A stretch of DNA of 28,409 nucleotides, taken from the NCBI GenBank assembly GCA_030248065.1, contig JASAMV010008458.1:1-28409 (forward strand), written 5' to 3'. Of the stretch, positions 20,374 through 28,409 are shown piece by piece. The notes below the pieces were generated by a model that had not been told where the DNA came from, searched no databases, and saw nothing but the letters and a program-made list of their open reading frames with translations. Each line of letters begins with the position of its first letter. Within the stretch, counting starts at the first letter, position 1. The position numbers and the translations under genes were made by a program. This stretch comes from Rhynchonema sp. JSB1_4. Lineage: Eukaryota; Nematoda; Chromadorea; Monhysterida; Xyalidae.

Positions 20374-23300
20374 ATGGATGAGCACACGGACAAGCCGAGC
20401 ACATCAACAGCTGCATGGAGTTATTACAAGGACACACTGGGTGCACCGAGGCTGGTGGTCGCGCCCATGGTTGAGCAAAGGTGTGGCGTGTGCTTTTCAT
20501 TTAAACCTTTGATCTCGCTGTTGGCGTGGATTGAAAACACAATGGGCCCCTTTAAACCTCCTAATTGAATTGTTGCATTGAATTCGGAATGTAAGATGTG
20601 TGCCACGTTTTCATGCTCCCAGACGCTTGTTGCCTGCACCTAATTAGCCAAAGTTGTCTGTTTTGGTTCGCCCGTTTCGTGGTAGTGAAGATTTTTACTT
20701 TAGGCCGCATCATTCACTCGTAGTGCTTGCCTTCATGGATGTACATATATGTGAATTTTGAACCTTCTGCAAATGTGCAGCGAGCTTCCCTGGCGAATGC
20801 TATCGCGAGCGCACGGTGCCCAGCTGTGCTACACGCCGATGATCCATTCGAGTGTGTTCATACGTGATGCCACGTACAGACAGGATTTCATGTCAAACGT
20901 TCCTGAAGATCGACCACTGATTGCTCAGGTAATGTTTCACAACCATTGATTCTGATTGTTTGTTTTTAATTGCTGAATAAACGGTGTTTTGTTATCTCGG
21001 TGGTGGACGGTTTTTTGTGGCGTGCATATTCGATCAGATATTGCATATTGCATATTCGACAATTGGGGACTAAAGGCGATCAATTATAATATTTCTGTTC
21101 AGTTTTGCGGCAACAACGCCGAAACGCTGGTTGAGTGCACCAACTTGATTGCGCCCTATTGTAATGGCGTTGATCTAAACCTCGGTTGTCCACAAACAAT
21201 TGCACGCAAAGGCAATTACGGCGCGTTCTTACAGGATGACTGGGCGAAAATATATCAGATTGGTTGGTGTGGTCTCGCTTTACTTTGCCAGTCTTGCAGA
21301 GAAACGCCAAGTGAAAAGCTATTGTCAAATCTGTTTGACAATTCATGATTCAATACTTCCGTTCAGGGTGATATGAACCACTTAGAAAGCACAACGTTCC
21401 GAATTTTCAACGTTAGCTGATTCGAATCATATTAGTATAATAACTATTCTCGGCGTACAGTTGTTGGTCTCCAAAGCAACCCCAACGAACAAAAACACAA
21501 TCTCTGCGTTGCAATTGATTGCAGTGAATTCTGTCCACCGACTATGCAATGTGCCAATTTCATGCAAGATTCGTGTGTTTGACGATCGTGCCAAAACGCT
21601 CGAGTATGCGAAATTTATTGAAGCCGCTGGATGTCAGGCACGTGCTGCCCCTATCATTTGTCGTCATTTTTATTTAAGTATATGCATTTCGATCAATTAT
21701 GGATGTGACCATCACTTTGCTATTTCCCCGATTGCTATTTTCCCCGATTGTTTTCAGATTCTTACCGTTCATGGCCGCACACGTGAGCAGAAAGGCCCAA
21801 ACACCGGGCTGGCAGACTGGGATATTATTAGGGCTGTGAAGTTAGTTGTTTGATTGTTTTTTTAAATCTGCAAGTCCGTTTGAGCAGCATTTTTTTTGTT
21901 TTCTTCACCAATGATTTATTTGACAACTAACTCATCAATCGACCAGCAGAAACCACTTGCTGATGTGATCGCATCGGAACATTTCCCCAGACAGGTCTGC
22001 TTGTCTGTAACATAAATTGTGATTCAGAGAGGCCGTTCGCATTCCGGTGTTTTCCAACGGCAATCTCCAGCTGCACGATGACATTGAGCAATGCTTGCAA
22101 CAGACCGGGGCTGATGGCGTGATGACCGCCGGTTGGTTTTTAGGATCGACTCGTTTTGTTCTTTTAGTCGTTTGATAGCATATTTCCGAACGTCAGGGCA
22201 TATCCGTGCCGCCACAGTTTTCTGACAGGCCAATCTTGCATAAAACGTAGTCCAATCTTCATGTTGTTGGGTTTGATATTGGCTTTCATAAAGCCTATTT
22301 GTGTCCTTCAGTAGTCAGTGTCTGATGGGCTCAGTGTTGTTCCCCCATCTGAATTCAGCCGCTTCAACACTCGCTGATGTTTGACCAAGCATTGCCGCAC
22401 AATTTCACTTTCCAGAGGGTAATCTGCACAACCCATACCTATTCGAGCCATCCGCCCATCCGTGCCACTGGCAAGTTGCCAGAGAATACTTCACCTACGT
22501 CGATAAACATCCAACAGCGCTGTCGTGTGTGAGGGCACATCTGTTCAAGTTGTTTCATCACAGGTTCGTCTTGGACTTTCGGTTGTCACCAGTATGACGG
22601 GAAACTCAGAATATTGATGCCGTGCGTGTGGTCATGAAATATGGTTTTGACCCAATGTTGTGTTTAGTCTACTTCTGTACCCGGATGTGCGAACGCTGTT
22701 GGCCAACGCGATCACAATGGATGAAATGAAAACTGTCGTGGAGAAAATGGAACAGAAATGCAAGGTCGGATTCGTTTTGCATATTTCTTTTAGTTTCTTC
22801 AAAGTCAAAGCTGTTCTTCTTCAATTGAATGCAAACAGATCTTTCATGTACAATATTGTAATATTTCGGCGATGTACAGTATGTCGGAAGCATGATGTAA
22901 ACTAGTGGAAGAAGCAATGGCAGTTTTCAAACACGTTTTACACGGTGCGGAACTGAGCTTTATTTGTTTCAGCCACTTCACGAGCAATACACTAAAGATC
23001 CGGACTCTGTCGACATCGGATCATTGTTACTACCTCATTGGTTGTGCCAACCGTATTATCGGGACAGGTCAGTTCTGGATTGATGGTCTGCTCGTCAAAA
23101 ATGCAGCAGTTCATGAGACTTAGGCACCTTATTTTTGCAGTAAAACGAGTCCGGACGCTGAACGAGCGAGCGCATTGCGTGCCGAATTCAGACGACAGAA
23201 CCATATCGCGCTGCAGGCGTTGCACGAAAGCACCGGTTGGGCAGATTGACAAGGGGGATTTTAATTTTAACCGCTTTAGCCTTTGTAAAAACTTGCTGTT

Positions 23301-23991
23301 GTTTAACATTTAAAAAACCGATCTTTGATGCACCGCAGGATGGTCCAAACGTCGCCTTCGTCGTTTGCAACGTCACAAGACTGATTTGGACAAATTGCGT
23401 GCGGATGAAACGGCCGTAACCAGGGTGGTGACAACGTGAGTCATTGAAACTTGGCAAATGATGTGTTTGAACAGTTAGAATACTAGTGCCGTGTGTATAA
23501 ATACAGCGAGGTTTTCTGCGGTTGCAGTCGTGCTTTGACCTACAGCACACATGAGCAGTCGACCTCGCTGCATATTTTGGTTGTGTGCACGAAACTCACA
23601 GCGCTGCTTACACAAACGGCACTATTATTCTAAATTCAAACACGATGTATGCCCCCAACCACGCCCATTTGTTTGCAGTTACGCCGAGCGTCGTACGCTG
23701 GCCCGCAGTTCGTATGTGCAATGTGCATGTGGCAACCCGATCGGTCAGAAGTGTGCAGTGCAGAAATGCAAACGATGCTGCAAGACTGATTGTGTTGACG
23801 AACAGTTGAACTGTGCTTGTTGGTGTTGTTTTATGTTGTTCAGTGTTGTTGTTGTTGCAAAATATGTCCTGTTTCTTTTTACAGCGCACAATTTCTGGTT
23901 CGGCGACAAAACGGAACTGTACGAAATTATGACCGAAAAGAAGAAGAGAAGGAAGTGTGAAGATTCGGTGGAGGGGCATGAAGTAAGATGA
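20374..23991 (+). CDS. DUS1L: tRNA-dihydrouridine(16/17) synthase, DUS1L
   Basis: Flavoenzyme that reduces uridine to dihydrouridine in the D-loop of tRNA using FMN and NAD(P)H. Exons: 20374-20480, 20781-20928, 21103-21262, 21525-21637, 21758-21840, 22028-22131, 22416-22563, 22668-22764, 22973-23067, 23141-23235, 23339-23435, 23679-23818, 23885-23991; phases agree, 497 residues (human about 473). Marks in order: [35 protein letters not shown] with the catalytic Cys114, [15 protein letters not shown] with Lys153, [13 protein letters not shown] with His181, [36 protein letters not shown], a basic segment, and a cysteine-rich C-terminal module [20 protein letters not shown]. Intron 4 has a GC donor. 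The acceptor upstream of the ATG and the match of its start with the family support this start. The last exon contains a strong donor before its stop. Confidence 0.93.
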
Positions 23992-23999
23992 AAACTTAA

Positions 24000-24690
24000 T
24001 CATGGTAATCGTTGTTTGTGATCTGCTAGAATTGTGCTGCTTTTCTGCAACTCTTGGCTTACATTTGTGTTTGTGAAACTTCTGTTTTTCAGAGAAATTT
24101 TTGGCTGATCCAGATGACGGCTATGATATTGGTATCAAAGTATTGTGCCAGAGTCACTGGTTTACTGTGCCTTGTGCGTAGAGTTTTATCAGATTCCCAG
24201 TCACAACATGAATAAAATTGCATCTCAATTTTCTGGTGCGGCATCTTTTTCTCGTTAATTTTCTGCTTTTGTTCTTGGGTGCAGCTCTAGGGACCAAAAA
24301 TGTTCTGATCTTCGCATGAAACAGTAGCTTTTCGCATGCAATTGATTCGTTGTGGATCGTCTCTCACCTACTAAGAACATGCAAATATGAAATAATCTTC
24401 AAAAACTTTGTTCAGTATCTCATTCTCATGTTTTTATCCTTAGATTTACCTGTACAAGATAAAGATCACAAATACATGATATACCACAATTACATAAGTA
24501 AAATCACTTGCAAAGTTCTATTTCGAGCGATAACTGCAGAGGCACCTTGATATTCCATGCTGATGTCAAAAATAACCAAAAAACTCGGTGTGGGAATACA
24601 CGAAGAAACACAAAAAATCTAACAGAAATATATCAAACTGAACTTTTCGAAATAGTGCACAATACGAAATTCAACGTTAATTCCATCTGT
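24000..24690 (+). other. DUS1L 3' region, convergent with the zinc-finger gene
   Basis: AATAAA at 24211-24216 is a likely DUS1L polyadenylation signal. A good acceptor (CTGTTTTTCAG, ending 24093) sits inside and could join to the donor at 23983. The remaining A/T-rich stretch to 24690 shows no exon; the zinc-finger gene ends at 24694 on the other strand. Confidence 0.5.
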
Positions 24691-24693
24691 TAA

Positions 24694-26315
24694 TCAATCC
24701 AATAACTTGGCGCGCATTGTACGTCCGTACGCGCCACACGAGCCGTACGCTTTCTCGCCACGATGGAATAGCATGTGGTTGTTCAATTCACGGCTGTCGG
24801 AGAATGCCTGATCGTGTAAGGCAAAATTAAAGGGTTTCTCGAAGGCGGGGACATGATTATGATCACTGGAACGTTTCAACCGTCAGCCTGTGTTCATCAC
24901 AGACACGGGCGGTGCACCATGTCATCATCAATGCGAATGTGTCAATTCTGCCCTGGGAATCAAACAACAGGATCATGTTTGACAGTTTCATTGTCTAATA
25001 CGCCTATGGATGGCGAGGCTTCTGCTTGTTCGTGCACTCAGGTGTGTGTGTGTGTGTGCCTGTGTGTGACTAGTTAAAGTGTAATTCTGAGCCTAAGCCA
25101 GAAAATATAACATTCCCAAACTTAGCCTCTCTTGCCCGAGAGCTACTGTACAAGTGTACCTGCCTGGCACTGTAAACCTGTAGACTGCAGATGCGTGATA
25201 CCGAGGAGCTCAATTAGGTACTTATTCCAAATAGTGTCGATAACGTGGGAAACATAGGCGATTGTGATAAGCCCACTGAGATAGACTGACCTTTGCACAA
25301 TATTGACAGAAATAGTTCCTGCGTTCAGTGGTGGCGAACACACGGAAACTCTGCTCATTCTGCTGTTGTTCGGCCGCCTCCTGCGCTCGGTCGTACAATT
25401 CGTTGGTGAAATCGCCTGAAGCAACAAGGCGACATATCAGTAAAAAACGGAAAACTTTAATAAGCAGCCAATGTTTCAAAGTCGCACAATTATTTACCGG
25501 GATGTTCGTGGTACAACAGATCAGTGTATCTGATAAATGTTTGACCGCATTTGCATTTGTAGCCTTTCTGATCTGAAATCAAGACGTCACTGTCTGTCAT
25601 CGAAGACTGAGCAGATTGAAAATAAAGAGCCCCGAACGTTGGTGAAAACTCACATTGATGCTCCAACATGTGCGCTTGCAAGGCTGAATACCAGGGGAAC
25701 TTCAGGCCACATTTATTGCACGAATAGGTATCCGTTTCGCCGTGCACCTATGGGATCGAAGGTAAATCATTTCTATCAAGTTGTAAGACGTCACCGTGTG
25801 GCCCAGGCATGTTTACAACTGGGTTTGTATTCCTAACACTCTTTGACAAGACCGGTATGCACTTGGGTGACATCAGGGCCTGGTTTGGTCGGAGGCCCGA
25901 CCACATGATTGTTTGACGTGAAACCATTCACTTCGGTTGTTTATTGGATGTTTGGGAAGAACTTTTGCGCTGCTCGAGCACATACCAAGAATCCCTGATG
26001 CTTGTCATGTCATGTTTGTCACGTACCACGGGGCTCTCGACCGCGATGCCAGCAAAGTGCATACATGCCAGCCCACATCGCCCTTTGTAAATCAAGTGAT
26101 CGTGCACTAACCCTCAAATGTGCATTCAATGTCGTCCTATAATTGAACACCATGCCACAATGACTGCATTTGAACGTATCTGACGCGGAGATGTCCAATT
26201 TTTTCTCTTCGTGCGGTTTCGGATCGGTTGTGGGGATATCGTCCCAGTCCATTCTCGATTTCGATTCTTTCTCTATTTGTGACGCGTCAGTGACGTTGAC
26301 TGGGGTGCCAAACAT
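24694..26315 (-). CDS. C2H2 zinc-finger protein, 5 exons
   Basis: Probable nucleic-acid-binding protein, about 213 residues. Exons in order: 26315-26112, 25747-25654, 25572-25498, 25415-25291 and 24837-24694, phases agreeing. It starts MFGTPVNVTDASQ, with an acidic, lysine-rich leader. Finger 1 (FKCSHCGMVFNYRTTLNAH, then LRVH) is split by an intron between its zinc histidines. Finger 2 is YSCNKCGLKF…LQAHMLEH. Finger 3, YKCKCGQTF…LLYHEH, has CxC instead of CxxC. A glutamine/glutamate-rich linker is followed by YFCQYCAK, half a finger. The last exon reads EKPF-NFALHDQAF…LNNHMLFHRGEKAYG: a finger with both cysteines replaced but with histidines and linker kept. The acceptor of the last exon (GCCTTCGAG) is weak, and an intermediate exon may be missing. 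The target is unknown. Confidence 0.72.
25041..25069. repeat. GT microsatellite
   Basis: A short GT run with one CC interruption lies in the last intron of the zinc-finger gene. Confidence 0.7.
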
Positions 26316-27850
26316 GGTCAATATTTGACCGTGTAAGCTTTTTGTATACTTTTCACAAAACCGTAGAGTTCAGGTGAAGTAAACTTTTAGAATGATTAAG
26401 GTTCGGCTGAAGACCTAGCCGTTTAGCCAGCACGCACGTAACTGAGTGGTAACTTGACACATCAGTTGCACTTAGGCCCAGATGTGAAGTATCAGTATCC
26501 AAGCTAACGTTCACTGCAAAGCCACGCTTTCAGCTGCTGCGGCGCGCCATTACGTATGATGACGTTTTTGGGCAAAAGCTCGTGTACATTGAACGAAGTT
26601 CTGAATCATAGCACTCGTCGTAACCAATCATAAAAAGTGCTTACACGAATCTGCACAGAAATGTGAACGCAAAGAACTTAACCTACAAATGTCAAACGGG
26701 AAAGTTATTCGCTAAAGCTCGAGCGACACCAAAACGAAGCAAAAATGAAATCGTGTTTTGGTGTGGAGTTTTGGGTGGTCCAACTATTGGTCAGATGTGC
26801 AGTGCAACGTATACCAAATACACGATGTGTGGGTGTGCCTTCATAGATGGTGGTACCAACTCCAAACTTTGCACACTAGACTGCACTCGGTGAAACAGCT
26901 TACAGAAATCAGTAAACCGTGTAAAGTTTTTCCATTTGGTTGCGTTGGCGTAAAGTTCACTCGCAGCGGTGCCTATCCGCCAGCCAGAAGAGGCGGGTTG
27001 TTCAACTGAAACACTAACGTGTACACCAAGAGGCTAGTGGTGGTGGTTCCGAACATTGTGTGACAACTACGGACACACTGGCACATGAAACCGGGACTAA
27101 ATTCTAATTTCGGGTTCTCAGATAACATTGGAATTTTTTCCTTTCTTTCATCCATCTGTTTGCCTCGCGCGGCTTTGAAATTGTGTTTGGTTCTATCGAA
27201 CAACACATGACGCCGGAGTTCGATGTGTACTCTTTCGGTTGGGGTTGTGGTGCACCAGTGACCACAATGTGCACAGAGAAGGGATTGAAAACAGGGAATA
27301 GAAAACCCAATCGTTGCTTGATCGTCAACGTCGTCAAAATCGTAATTTTGCCTCTCAGGGCACGCCGAAATGGTAAGAACAACATGCACCAATTATTGCT
27401 AGTATGTGAGCAGTGATTGTGTGAACGAGTACTGCACTGATATTCCGGTTTTGATACGATTGTTATTATCCACGGTTGCTGCAAGCTTCCAACCCTGGGC
27501 ACAATAAAAGTTTTGGTGGGTCAGGGTCTCATGTTTTGTGTGCTCAGTATGGTCCTGGCTGGGTCATTAGACACCAGTGTTCGGGTTGCAAAACATGCCT
27601 GGGATGCAGCACTATAGTTCCCCGCTGCTGACACAATGTGTAAATTGAACGTGTGCGTGGACTGAGCCAATCTTTCTGCCCGTCGCTCTGTTGGTTTCTG
27701 TGTCACCCCAGTCACGCAAACGTACGCGCTGAAACATTATGCGCATCGCCAGAGAAAATGCGGCGAAACATGTCAGCTGCAGTCATTTCAACAAGAAAAC
27801 TATCAAAATCAACCATTTTCATCACAGAAACAATCGGTCATCAGCAATCT
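26316..27850. other. Spacer between the zinc-finger and Rab-like genes
   Basis: The two genes diverge from this stretch, so promoters of both should lie here; none could be recognised. Open frames of up to about 139 codons at 26973-27502 are not supported by splice sites or clear family motifs. No repeats were noticed. Confidence 0.4.
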
Positions 27851-27874
27851 GTCATTTTCAGAGCTGAAAGCACA
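27851..27874 (+). promoter_or_regulatory. Splice acceptor just before the Rab-like start
   Basis: GTCATTTTCAG ends at 27861, 13 bases before the ATG at 27875. It decides this start over in-frame upstream ATGs. It could be a 5' untranslated intron or a spliced-leader site. Confidence 0.45.
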
Positions 27875-28063
27875 ATGAATAAATCGCCAGGCAACAACCA
27901 GATAGTGATCAAGTTGATTCTGTGCGGCGATTGGGGTGTGGGCAAATCATCGTTGTTCCGTCGATTCGTGCACGATTCATTCGTCGAGTCCAACGATCGA
28001 ACGTCGACGCTCGGATTCGACCACTTTGAGAAAACATTTGTGGTCGATGGAAAGAACATCGTG
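27875..28063 (+). CDS. Rab-type small GTPase, first coding exon (partial)
   Basis: A Ras-superfamily switch protein, probably in vesicle traffic. The 63 codons begin MNKSPGNNQ, then IKLILCGDWGVGKSSLFRRF with the P-loop GDWGVGKS at residues 18-25. The switch I region is RTSTLGFDHFEKTF, with Thr45 in the magnesium-binding place before LGFD, as TIGVDF in Rabs. The strand after it ends KNIV at a GTGCGT donor at 28064. The WDTAGQE exon and the rest were not found in the remaining 346 bases, so the gene leaves the window on the right. Which Rab subfamily it belongs to cannot be told; the GDWGVGK and LGFDHFEK wording is unusual. A longer N-terminus from upstream in-frame ATGs is less likely. Confidence 0.8.
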
Positions 28064-28409
28064 GTGCGTGGGCGGACGGAATTTCTTGTCAATGAAAGGT
28101 GGTACGATTCTGAATGCTGTTTCAGCGCTGACTTCGATTTTCGATTCCTCCAAATGTCATTGCTCTCCATTTGGCCCAAGAACGAAACCTTCTCAAAACT
28201 ACTTCCAGTCAGTTGCCGTAGAGTGGTGAATCCTGCGGTGTGACTTTACAATGGTCTGGTGCAGTACTGGTTGTAATGTCAAAGCTTATTTCCAGCATGA
28301 CACCGGATCATTGACTCGGAACCACCCTCGCTTTGATCTGCATTCGAAAAGTACATTATAGACTTATGACACAACAGATGCACGTCCCATGCAATAATTC
28401 ATTCTGAGC
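28064..28409 (+). other. Intron 1 of the Rab-like gene
   Basis: No continuation of the GTPase domain, such as a DTAGQE motif, is seen in any plus-strand frame. It is taken as an intron that runs past the window end. Confidence 0.5.

Noticed and set aside
27183..27416. MTPEFDVYSFGWG, resembling protein-kinase subdomain IX
   Set aside because: No catalytic loop, DFG or APE motif is found nearby and no splice sites support an exon, so it is probably coincidence.

Overview
The window looks like chromosomal DNA of an invertebrate animal. Every recognisable gene is cut by many short to medium introns with GT..AG ends. The acceptors are mostly TTTCAG-like and many donors are GTTTGT or GTTAGT, a style common in nematodes. 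Two genes have a splice acceptor 13-33 nt before the start codon, which would fit spliced-leader trans-splicing. A nematode-like animal is the best guess, not a proof. I rebuilt the genes by hand from splice sites, reading-frame phase and remembered family patterns; no alignment was run.

Layout. (1) About 1-5469, minus strand: the cytoplasmic N-terminal domain of an SLC4 bicarbonate transporter, in at least 11 phase-compatible exons. The membrane part lies beyond the left edge and the true start was not found. (2) 5470-8970: no gene recognised; small inverted repeats and a motif array. (3) 8970-12105: a nest of non-autonomous hAT-like transposons. Four copies have terminal inverted repeats and 8-bp target duplications that can be read directly, and some are inserted inside others. 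They share a modular plan: terminal repeat, array of a short direct motif, A-rich core (with a CGCG palindrome in several), the same motif array in the same orientation, terminal repeat. (4) 12502-18653, plus strand: an ERp44 homologue (endoplasmic reticulum thioredoxin-fold chaperone) ending in KDEL. Intron 12 holds a decayed relative of the hAT-like elements and intron 13 holds a 1.26-kb foldback element flanked by TTA. (5) 20374-23991, plus strand: tRNA-dihydrouridine synthase DUS1L, 13 exons, with one GC-AG intron. (6) 24694-26315, minus strand: a small C2H2 zinc-finger protein whose last finger has lost its cysteines; it converges on DUS1L. (7) 27875 onward, plus strand: first coding exon of a Rab-type small GTPase that leaves the window.

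The genes do not form one pathway: ion transport, secretory quality control, tRNA modification, transcription and vesicle traffic. The unusual content is the transposon cluster, whose members appear to combine related cores with different private motif arrays, together with several exon oddities in ERp44, SLC4 and the zinc-finger gene.
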